Shown piece by piece: positions 1 through 6,063 of a DNA stretch of 8,978 nt; the first letter of the stretch is position 1; every line of letters begins with the position of its first letter. The stretch is taken from the NCBI GenBank assembly GCA_964537035.1, contig CAZIAK010000090.1:1-8978 (forward strand), in the 5' to 3' direction. The stretch is from CAZIAK01 sp964537035. Its GTDB lineage: Bacteria; Planctomycetota; B15-G4. Position numbers and translations under genes: made by a program. Under the pieces are notes generated by a model. It was not told the DNA's origin and did no database searches. It worked only from the letters and a program-made list of their open reading frames with translations.

Positions 1-1
1 C

Positions 2-760
2 ATACTACTTGTCATTGCCACCGATGCTCAGGGGCAATCCACCGCCTGTCTAGCTGCTGTAGCGCAAGAGATACAGCCAGGGGGAGCCTGCGTAAGCTAC
101 GTCATTGATCAGACCGTCTACGGGGGAAGCGACGTGGACGGAAATGGCACCCTGGATTATCGAAAGGGAGAGTATGCTCCGCCAATAAACGGTGGTTGCG
201 CCACAATAACATTCTATCCGAGAGCATTCCTGACTGAGGTGAAGCTGGGAGATAAGTGGCCGAATGCCGACGCGGCCCTGCTCGAAGCCGGCCTGGCTAC
301 CTGTTCCCCGTACGCAAAGGGATATCTCTTTCTTATCCTAGGCCATGAACTGCTTCACGGAGCCTGCGGTGCACATTCATCGGCTGACCCCGATTGCGCT
401 GGCGTTTCCATCGGCATGGGTACCTCCATGGCCGCATGCGCCGAAGCCACTGCCGCGCAGGAGTGCCTTGACAGCCCGGGTTGCGAGCCAAACAGCATTG
501 ACCCGAGCTTCATGACGCCACAAGACCTAGAGGATTACATCGACGGGCTCTGTGATTCGTACAAGGATTCACAGAATCGCTGGAATAACGGTCAGTTCCA
601 GACCGACGCAGTTACCTGCGCTTGCAGCGGATACATACCGCCCACAGGTTGTCCGTCGATCCCGCCTCTTCCAGCTGGATTCGACTGCGACAGTGAACCA
701 CCACAGAGTCCAGGGAACAACTGGCCGCTTGCGGATTGCGGACCGTGCTCACCCCCCTAG
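2..760 (+). CDS. Cysteine-rich exported protein with metzincin-like zinc motif (5' partial)
   Basis: The frame is open from base 2, so the gene most likely begins upstream of the window. The first in-frame start codon is GTG at 134, with purine-rich GGGGGAAG before it, but starting there would cut the first Asp off an EF-hand-like loop (DVDGNGTLD, from 131). The visible protein has about 18 cysteines, suggesting an exported, disulfide-rich fold. The key motif is HELLHGACGAH at 344-376. It keeps the three-His spacing of metzincin zinc proteases (HExxHxxGxxH), but Cys replaces the usual Gly at motif position 8. A Met in PSFMTPQD, about 46 residues after the third His, could be a Met-turn; this is speculative. 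The C-terminus is Pro/Cys-rich. A lipoprotein gene follows after 21 nt. I recognise no specific family. Metallopeptidase is the best guess, but it could be a non-catalytic zinc protein. Confidence 0.72.
   Translation: MLLVIATDAQGQSTACLAAVAQEIQPGGACVSYVIDQTVYGGSDVDGNGTLDYRKGEYAPPINGGCATITFYPRAFLTEVKLGDKWPNADAALLEAGLATCSPYAKGYLFLILGHELLHGACGAHSSADPDCAGVSIGMGTSMAACAEATAAQECLDSPGCEPNSIDPSFMTPQDLEDYIDGLCDSYKDSQNRWNNGQFQTDAVTCACSGYIPPTGCPSIPPLPAGFDCDSEPPQSPGNNWPLADCGPCSPP
131..166 (+). other. EF-hand/dockerin-like calcium-binding loop
   Basis: The twelve codons from 131 read D-V-D-G-N-G-T-L-D-Y-R-K. Asp 1, Asp 3, Asn 5, Gly 6 and a hydrophobic residue at 8 fit an EF-hand or dockerin loop. Position 12 is Lys rather than Glu, so binding may be weak or resemble single-loop dockerin-type sites. 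No second loop is visible in this partial protein. Confidence 0.4.
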
Positions 761-781
761 GCCAATGACACCAGCCCAGAG

Positions 782-1735
782 ATGTCCCTAATGCTATCAA
801 TGAACAGAGTTCAAATATCGCATTTTCTTCTGATTCTGACAGCAACAGGCGGCTGCGCCCCCGGCCCTTCCGAATCATCAGCCCACCATGAGATTGCGCC
901 CGATCCAGTAGTCTCCAGCAACACCTCATCCTCTACCCCTGGGTTCCTTGTCACGAGTTCAGAAGAAATATCCCAGGTCATCGACCAGCCAGACCTGAAG
1001 ACGATCCAGGTTCGAACGGTTGACCACACCGCCACGCCGCCATCCGTCACCAACTTCACATACAGTTCTTCCTTTACAGTGACCTCAATCGCCGCAAAAG
1101 GGCAGGATGACTTCTACATCGCAGGATACGCACGAAACGGCGACCTTGTCATTGAGCACTGGGAGATAGAGTCCCAGGATGGCGCGATTGCCACCGGATG
1201 GCAGAGCTCAGGCCCCGCCCCCATCGGACAGCCGTCCGTTCCAGCGGCCCCGATCTCCACGGTCACTGGCGGAACCTACATCCCAGTCTTCCAGCGCACC
1301 GGAGAACCGAGTGTTCTTCGTACGGAAATCCTCAGGACAAACCAATTCCTGATTCAGAACAATGCCTTCGGAGTCGACCCGGAAGGGAGATTCCTACTCC
1401 TGATCACCGATAGCAGCCAACTCTACAGAGTTGATCTCGTCGACCCGCCAACTCCGCCTATTCTGCTCCTCGACTCCAACTCACTGTGGACGCTGCCATT
1501 CATCAAGGGCATGGTGAGAATACAGGTGTCTGGCATCGGGAGGATTTGGGTGCTAGGCCCGCCAGAAATCCTGCCGAGCCCTGTACTTGGTATCGACCAG
1601 CATGTCCTTACATACCTGTACGATGCTGACAACGACGGCTTGTTCGAGCAGGAAGTCGTTCACGACTACCTTACATTGGCTAACTCCGGCCTGTGGGACT
1701 ACATCGAGACGGACTTCGCGTTCATCAACCCCTGA
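782..1735 (+). CDS. Putative lipoprotein, possibly beta-propeller-like, unknown function
   Basis: This is a 317-residue protein. Its N-terminus has a charged start, a hydrophobic stretch (FLLILTAT, about 15-22) and T-G-G-C with Cys25 as the likely lipidated residue. The -3 position is Thr rather than Leu, so the lipobox is imperfect. Residues 26-60 are a Ser/Thr/Pro-rich linker, as is common after a lipid anchor. The body has recurring short units of the type 'G..DFYIAGY.RNGDLVIEHWE' (107-128) and 'GVDPEGRFLLLITDSSQLYRVDL' split around 197-219, which look like beta-propeller strands; this is an impression, not a family match. DADNDG (281-286) resembles a calcium loop and echoes the loop in the preceding gene. 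ATG codons at 791 and 800 are alternative starts, and none has a clear ribosome binding site. It probably shares a transcript with the upstream gene. ATA and other AT-rich codons set it apart from the minus-strand genes. Confidence 0.72.
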   Translation: MSLMLSMNRVQISHFLLILTATGGCAPGPSESSAHHEIAPDPVVSSNTSSSTPGFLVTSSEEISQVIDQPDLKTIQVRTVDHTATPPSVTNFTYSSSFTVTSIAAKGQDDFYIAGYARNGDLVIEHWEIESQDGAIATGWQSSGPAPIGQPSVPAAPISTVTGGTYIPVFQRTGEPSVLRTEILRTNQFLIQNNAFGVDPEGRFLLLITDSSQLYRVDLVDPPTPPILLLDSNSLWTLPFIKGMVRIQVSGIGRIWVLGPPEILPSPVLGIDQHVLTYLYDADNDGLFEQEVVHDYLTLANSGLWDYIETDFAFINP

Positions 1736-1769
1736 GTCGCCCGCAGCCTGAGGGCTCAACGCACCGTTT

Positions 1770-1803
1770 TGCTCCCCCTCGTCCGAGAACACAGGGGGGA
1801 GCA
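1770..1803. terminator. Hairpin between convergent genes, candidate bidirectional terminator
   Basis: TGCTCCCCC (1770-1778) pairs perfectly with GGGGGAGCA (1795-1803), and T1779-G1794 could add a wobble pair. The loop is about 15 nt. It starts 3 nt after the stop codon of the minus-strand gene and 34 nt after the stop of the plus-strand gene, which is where a shared terminator would sit. On neither strand is the stem followed by a T-tract; TTTT precedes the stem on the plus strand (1767-1770). It is therefore not a canonical intrinsic terminator and may instead slow polymerase or protect 3' ends. Confidence 0.35.
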
Positions 1804-1806
1804 GGT

Positions 1807-3288
1807 TCAGGAGCCGTCTGGGATGCCAGCCTCTTCTGCGAGCTTCTCTGCCGTCTCACGACTCTCCGGCGCCAGAACCGAATCACCGTCACTCCGCCAC
1901 GAGTCGGTCTGTTCACCCGAGGCGTCGATGTAGCCCAGGGCCTTCAGCTGCTTGAGGTAGTCCACGTCGAGCCCTTCGGGGGCCGCGGCATGCTGCGCCG
2001 GCGCCACCGGCGGTTCCGTACGCGCAACGCCCTGGGGATGTTCGGCCCGAAAGCCCTCGGCCAGTAGCTCTTCGGCCAGCCGTCCCTCGAACTGCTGCGA
2101 GCCCGGCAAGCCCATGGACGCCAGCACCAATGGCGCCACGTCGACGATGTGCATGGGCGTCTCGACGCCGGGCGCGATGGCTGGCCCCGCGGCGATCAAG
2201 ATGCCCTCGTCGTGGTGCTTGCCTGAGCGGTGCACCCTGGACAGATCCCCCAGGCTGCCGCCCGCGTAGCCTGTGGACTGCATGCCGTGGTCGCTGACGA
2301 TGATGATGGTGGTGTCCTCGTCGAGCTCGGCCACAAAGCGACCGATCCACTGGTCCACGCGCTCGTAGCTGCGGGGCACCATCTCGGACCAGCGCTCTCT
2401 CCACTGGGCCTCGACCTCGTCGGCGCCACCATCGACCAGCTCAGGCTCGTAGGCGTGCCAGAAGTGGTGTCCCACCCGATCGGGCAGCTCCAAGAAGGTC
2501 ACGAACAGATCGGGCTGGGGATGGTTCTGCAGCATGTGCAGGCTCGCCGCGGCCACGCTCTCTGTGGCCTGCCAACCATACTTGAGCGCCACCAGGCCGT
2601 TGCCCACCGTGGGTCCGTCCCGCCTGTCGCCGTAGCGCAGCTCAAGCCACTCGCTGTCGCTGAACTCACCCAGCATCTGCACGTCGTCGCGACGAATGGC
2701 GTCGGGCTCAAGCGCGAAGCTCGCCAGCTCTTCGCTCAGCGCTTCGGGCCAGGTGATGCCCCACGATTCGTCCACGCCACGGCTGGCGTAGTTGTGTTTG
2801 TAGAGCGAGTGGGCGAAGCGATCGGAGACCACGTAGCCCGCCACGGGCTCGGCGGGCCAGGTGTTCCAGACGCCCAGAACTCCCGACGTACCCCTGCGCG
2901 TGTCGACCATGTTCCACAGCGCAGGCACCTTGCGATCACTCGACGCGAACACCGACAGCTCGCCGCCCTGCGACCGGGCGAAATTCAGGATGCCGTGGGT
3001 CTCCGGCAAGGTCCCGGTCATGATCGTGGCCCACAGCACGGGGGACGCATCGAACGCGCTGGGCTTGGTCAGCACGCTGCGGCTGCCCCGCTCGATGAGC
3101 GCCGCCATGTGAGGCAAGCGCCCGGCCGCGAGCAGAGGATCGATCACCGACCAGGTCGCGGCGTCCACGCCGATCAAGGCCACCTTGGGGCGGGCGGGTT
3201 CTTGACCACAGGCGCTCAGGAGCAGCGCGGCCACGAGCAAGATCCAGCGGCGAACGGGAGCGAGAGGAGAGAGCGGCATGGACATCAT
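1807..3288 (-). CDS. Lipoprotein of the type I phosphodiesterase/nucleotide pyrophosphatase family (alkaline phosphatase superfamily)
   Basis: This 493-residue protein is predicted to hydrolyse or transfer phosphate or phosphodiester groups outside the cytoplasm. Residues 14-27 form a lipoprotein signal ending in a good lipobox, L24-S25-A26-C27, with Gly at +2, which would permit outer-membrane sorting. Superfamily landmarks appear in order: LIGVDAATW (metal ligand Asp42), SPVLWATIMTG (Ser82 in the nucleophile position), LPDRVGHHFWH (Asp270 and His274), SDHGM (Asp333, His334) and GKHHDEG (His358/359). The C-terminus includes LKALGYI (448-453), a motif also seen at the end of the upstream sulfatase-fold protein. 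The start is ATG 3288; ATGs at 3285 and 3279 are alternatives, and no clear ribosome binding site is visible. It is the last gene of the five-gene operon, 21 nt after its neighbour. The fold is clear but the substrate is unknown; nucleotides, phospholipid headgroups or glycan phosphates are all possible. Confidence 0.85.
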   Translation of the reverse strand: MMSMPLSPLAPVRRWILLVAALLLSACGQEPARPKVALIGVDAATWSVIDPLLAAGRLPHMAALIERGSRSVLTKPSAFDASPVLWATIMTGTLPETHGILNFARSQGGELSVFASSDRKVPALWNMVDTRRGTSGVLGVWNTWPAEPVAGYVVSDRFAHSLYKHNYASRGVDESWGITWPEALSEELASFALEPDAIRRDDVQMLGEFSDSEWLELRYGDRRDGPTVGNGLVALKYGWQATESVAAASLHMLQNHPQPDLFVTFLELPDRVGHHFWHAYEPELVDGGADEVEAQWRERWSEMVPRSYERVDQWIGRFVAELDEDTTIIIVSDHGMQSTGYAGGSLGDLSRVHRSGKHHDEGILIAAGPAIAPGVETPMHIVDVAPLVLASMGLPGSQQFEGRLAEELLAEGFRAEHPQGVARTEPPVAPAQHAAAPEGLDVDYLKQLKALGYIDASGEQTDSWRSDGDSVLAPESRETAEKLAEEAGIPDGS

Positions 3289-3309
3289 GGGCAGCAGTGT
3301 AGCGCCCCG

Positions 3310-4950
3310 TCAGCGTAGGTAGCCCAGCTCACGCAGGCGCTGCAGGGTCTCTGCATCCATGGCCTCGCCCTGCCAGGCGGCGAAGGGGTCGGCGGCCATG
3401 GCCTCGGTCAGGCGCTGAGCCAAGCGCTGCCCCTGCTCTCCCAGAGGCCGGGGATCTCGCTCCAGGGGGTCTCTGCCCAGCTGAAACAACTCAGCGACCA
3501 GCCCGTGGTTCTTGATGGCCTTGTCGTCCGGCAGGATCACCTTGGTGCCGTCGGGCAGGCGCGCGGACGTGGCCGAATCGGAGCAGCTGGTGACGAACTC
3601 GGCGGCGGGCACAGCGCTGCCCGATCGCAACGCCGAAGAGAGATCACGCCCGGGCGTGTCGAGCACGTCGAGGCCTGCCAAACCCAACAGCGTCGGCAGC
3701 AGATCGAGGTTGCTCACCGACTCGCTCACCCGGCGCCCGCTGTCATGCCTGCCAGCGCCGCCTTGGCCAGGGGGACTGTCCTCGGCCTCACCACTGCCTC
3801 CCTTGGTGCCCCTGGCCTCGGTCATACGGCTTCGCACTCCTGGGCCCGCGATGATCAGCGGCGTGCGTACCAGCTCCTGATAGACCCAGTACGCGTGCCC
3901 CGACTTCACGTAGTCCGTGAGCTCCATGGGCAGCTCGCGCTCTGTGCGCCAGGCACGGGTCGTCAGCACTCGCTGGGGATGTTCGGGACGCCGGAAGAGC
4001 GTCTCCCCATGGTCAGCGGCGATGACGATGAGCGTGTTGTCCGTGAGGCCGAGTTCATCGAGCCGTGCGAACAGGCGCGCCAGCTGCCCATCAAGGTAGA
4101 GCAGCTCGCCGTCGTAACGATCGATCTCCCCCGCCAGGCGCGCCCGCTGAGCCGAGAGCGCCACCCGCTCATTCTCGGGCGCACCGTCGATGGTGTCCTT
4201 GATCAGCTGCTGCTCCCAGTCGTCAAACACCTGGTTGTAGCGACGGGCGAACGGACGGGTCGGCGGCGTGTAGGGCTCGTGGGTATCCAGATAATGGGCC
4301 CAGAGAAAGAACGGCCGCTCGTCCCCGGCATCGAGAAAAGCGAGGGCCTTGTCGGTGACGTCCTCTGCGTTCCACTGCGCGGTCTTCAGCTGGCGCACGT
4401 CGTAGGTCTGCGATCCCCGAGCGAACCCGCGGTCAGCCGCCAGGGCCGAGTTGGCCACCATGGCGCCCGTGCGATAACCCGCCTGAGCGAAGAGCTCAGG
4501 CATCATGGGCAGGCCATCGGGCAGCCGGTAGATCGAGCGAAAGATGGGCTGCCCGGTGAGCAGGGAGATCATGGACGGCAAGGTCCAGCTGGCCTGGGCC
4601 GTGCAGTCCTCGAAGAGCACACCCCGCTGGGCCACGGCGTCGATGGTGGGCGACGTGGTCCAGGGGTAGCCGTAGCTGGAGAGATGGTCGGTGCGCAGGG
4701 TGTCGAGCAGGATGAAGACCACGTTCGGCGGCGGCGACACCTCGTCGTCCGCACCGCAACCGCCCATCAGCAAGATCACGCCCAGCAGCGCCGCGACGCC
4801 TGTGGCCCGCGCCGTCGAGCGCAGCCTGGCCCACAGCGCGCGGCTCGACCGCCCGGGCAACGACCGCGGCCTGGCCGACCGTGGGCCGGCAGCCCCATCG
4901 CTGGCTGACCGTGCACTGAGCGACCCTGGGCTGATCCTCAGACGCCTCAT
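3310..4950 (-). CDS. Sulfatase-fold lipoprotein with Thr in the nucleophile position
   Basis: This 546-residue protein has the sulfatase/alkaline phosphatase fold: PNVVFILLDTLRTDHLSSYGY (split near 75-95; metal ligand Asp83), SWTLPSMISLLTG (121-133), WAHYLDTHEPYTPP, AADHGE (Asp313, His314), GHAYWVYQELVRTPLII (351-367) and SNLDLLPTLLGLAG. True sulfatases carry C/S-x-P-x-R, with Cys or Ser converted to formylglycine. Here the segment is T123-L-P-S-M, so it cannot be a formylglycine sulfatase. Thr nucleophiles are known in this superfamily in phosphoethanolamine and glycerophosphate transferases, so a phospho-transferase or hydrolase role is plausible. Hydrophobic residues 51-62 end in M-G-G-C65, a probable lipid anchor. 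An unusually long Arg/Ser-rich region of about 50 residues precedes it. Residues 376-410 are a Gly/Ser-rich insert. ATG 4950 has GAGGGAGAG 9 nt upstream. The gene lies 34 nt after the epimerase gene. Confidence 0.83.
   Translation of the reverse strand: MRRLRISPGSLSARSASDGAAGPRSARPRSLPGRSSRALWARLRSTARATGVAALLGVILLMGGCGADDEVSPPPNVVFILLDTLRTDHLSSYGYPWTTSPTIDAVAQRGVLFEDCTAQASWTLPSMISLLTGQPIFRSIYRLPDGLPMMPELFAQAGYRTGAMVANSALAADRGFARGSQTYDVRQLKTAQWNAEDVTDKALAFLDAGDERPFFLWAHYLDTHEPYTPPTRPFARRYNQVFDDWEQQLIKDTIDGAPENERVALSAQRARLAGEIDRYDGELLYLDGQLARLFARLDELGLTDNTLIVIAADHGETLFRRPEHPQRVLTTRAWRTERELPMELTDYVKSGHAYWVYQELVRTPLIIAGPGVRSRMTEARGTKGGSGEAEDSPPGQGGAGRHDSGRRVSESVSNLDLLPTLLGLAGLDVLDTPGRDLSSALRSGSAVPAAEFVTSCSDSATSARLPDGTKVILPDDKAIKNHGLVAELFQLGRDPLERDPRPLGEQGQRLAQRLTEAMAADPFAAWQGEAMDAETLQRLRELGYLR
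4846..4935. repeat. Degenerate 15-bp tandem repeat (six units) in the sulfatase-fold gene
   Basis: CGACC or a close variant recurs at exactly 15-bp steps on the plus strand: 4846, 4861, 4876, 4906 (TGACC) and 4921, with a diverged unit at 4891 (AGCCC). It lies in frame in the minus-strand gene and encodes residues 6-35 as pentapeptides: ISPGS, LSARS, ASDGA, AGPRS, ARPRS, LPGRS. The shared core is x-x-x-R-S. Confidence 0.7.
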
Positions 4951-4959
4951 GGTCGACAG

Positions 4960-4968
4960 CTCTCCCTC
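4960..4968 (-). promoter_or_regulatory. Ribosome binding site for the sulfatase-fold gene
   Basis: On the minus strand this reads GAGGGAGAG, 9 nt before the ATG at 4950-4948. It supports this start despite the unusually long N-terminal region that then precedes the signal peptide. Confidence 0.55.
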
Positions 4969-4984
4969 AGTGCACCTTGGTCGC

Positions 4985-6013
4985 TCAGACCTGGAACATG
5001 CCCTTGTTCTCGGCGATCCACTGGATCAGTCGGGCCACGCCGTCGATCGGCTTGATCTTGGCCTCCCAGCCCAGCTTCTCCTTCGCCAGTGAGGCGTCGC
5101 AGATGAAGTACTGCAGGTCGCCGTGGCGGCCCTCCTCGAACTGCACCTCGGGACGCACGCCCTGTATCTGCTCGATGATGTCGACGCACTCGAGCAGCGA
5201 GATGGCCTGACGACTCTCGCCACCGATGTTGTAGATGCCCGAGACCTGCTTCTCGTAGAAGGCGTGAAAGGCCTCGCAGAGATCGGTGGCGTAGAGGATG
5301 TCCCGCACCTGCTTGCCCGTGCCGAAGATGCGAATCGGCCGACCGACCACGGTGCGGATGGCGAAGTTGGCCACCCAGCCGTGATCTTCGCCGCCGAACT
5401 GACGGGGACCATAGAGACCGGTGAGCCTGAAGCTGGCGCACTTCACGTCGTAGGTATCAGAGTACGTCTTGCAGTACAGCTCGCCCGCGGCCTTGCTGGC
5501 GTGCAGAGGCGTGAGCGTGCCCTGGCTGGTGGGCTCGCTCTCGGGGATCTCCGCCGGGTCGCGCAGGTAGCGCTTCTCGCCCTCGGTCAACGTGTCGTTG
5601 ATGGCGTTGCCGTAGATGTGCACCGTGCCGCAGTTGGCGATGGGGATCTTGTGGTGCCGGGCCGCCTCGAGCACATTGAAGGTGCCTGTGGCGTTGGTGG
5701 TGTAGTCGAGCACCGGGTCTTCCCAGCCGATGGTCATGGCTGGCTGGGCGGCGGTGTGAATGATGTAGTCGCACTCACCGGCGGCGCGATCGAGGGTCTC
5801 GAAGTCGCGGATGTCCTCGGTGAGCATCTCCACGCCCATGCCCTTCAGGATGTCGTAGTTGAAGTCGCGTGCGCCATCGGCCGCGTAGCCCGTGCGGTGC
5901 AGCTCGTACTTGGTCATGCTGTCGTAGCTGATGACCTCGTCGCCCCGCTTGCGGTAGAACTCGCAGACATGGGAGCCGATGAAGCCGCAGCCTCCGGTAA
6001 CGAGCACTTTCAC
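4985..6013 (-). CDS. NAD-dependent nucleotide-sugar epimerase/dehydratase (extended SDR), CDP-paratose 2-epimerase-like
   Basis: The 342-residue protein starts with VKVLVTGGCGFIGSH, whose GxxGxxG (7-13) is the Rossmann NAD(P)-binding motif of extended SDRs. HTAAQPAMTIGWEDP (86-100), CGTVHIYG (128-135; Thr130 in the catalytic Ser/Thr position), LYGPRQFGGEDHGWVANF and GTGKQVRDIL (231-240) follow. The last two resemble the CDP-paratose 2-epimerase (tyvelose) group in particular. The frame is open further upstream to 6517, but that part overlaps the glycosyltransferase gene. GTG 6013 is chosen because AGAGGT lies 7 nt before it and the family N-terminus begins there. Oddity: the YxxxK active site reads L170-H-A-S-K174, with Leu (codon 5504-5506) in place of the catalytic Tyr. 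The reaction may therefore differ, or a nearby residue may substitute. No matching CDP-sugar dehydratase is in the window, so the substrate is unknown. Confidence 0.87.
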   Translation of the reverse strand: MKVLVTGGCGFIGSHVCEFYRKRGDEVISYDSMTKYELHRTGYAADGARDFNYDILKGMGVEMLTEDIRDFETLDRAAGECDYIIHTAAQPAMTIGWEDPVLDYTTNATGTFNVLEAARHHKIPIANCGTVHIYGNAINDTLTEGEKRYLRDPAEIPESEPTSQGTLTPLHASKAAGELYCKTYSDTYDVKCASFRLTGLYGPRQFGGEDHGWVANFAIRTVVGRPIRIFGTGKQVRDILYATDLCEAFHAFYEKQVSGIYNIGGESRQAISLLECVDIIEQIQGVRPEVQFEEGRHGDLQYFICDASLAKEKLGWEAKIKPIDGVARLIQWIAENKGMFQV

Positions 6014-6020
6014 GGTCTTG

Positions 6021-6026
6021 ACCTCT
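6021..6026 (-). promoter_or_regulatory. Ribosome binding site deciding the GTG start of the epimerase
   Basis: AGAGGT on the minus strand lies 7 nt before GTG 6013-6011. It favours this start over the 168-codon upstream extension, whose translation is Arg/His/Gln-rich and lies across the glycosyltransferase gene. Confidence 0.6.
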
Positions 6027-6063
6027 GGGTGGGAGTGGGTTGTGCGACGGCGTTCGGCCGCCG

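Noticed and set aside
134..760. GTG 134 as the true start of the first gene
   Set aside because: A purine-rich stretch lies upstream, but the frame is open back to base 2 with similar Cys-containing sequence, and this start would cut an EF-hand-like loop after its first Asp.
2230..3318. 362-codon plus-strand open frame opposite the phosphodiesterase-fold gene
   Set aside because: No recognisable domains and shadow-type composition; the minus strand encodes a complete lipoprotein enzyme.
3505..4908. 467-codon plus-strand open frame opposite the sulfatase-fold gene
   Set aside because: Its translation is Arg/His/Gly/Gln-rich with no motif, while the opposite strand carries clear family motifs throughout. 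It is a GC-rich antisense shadow.
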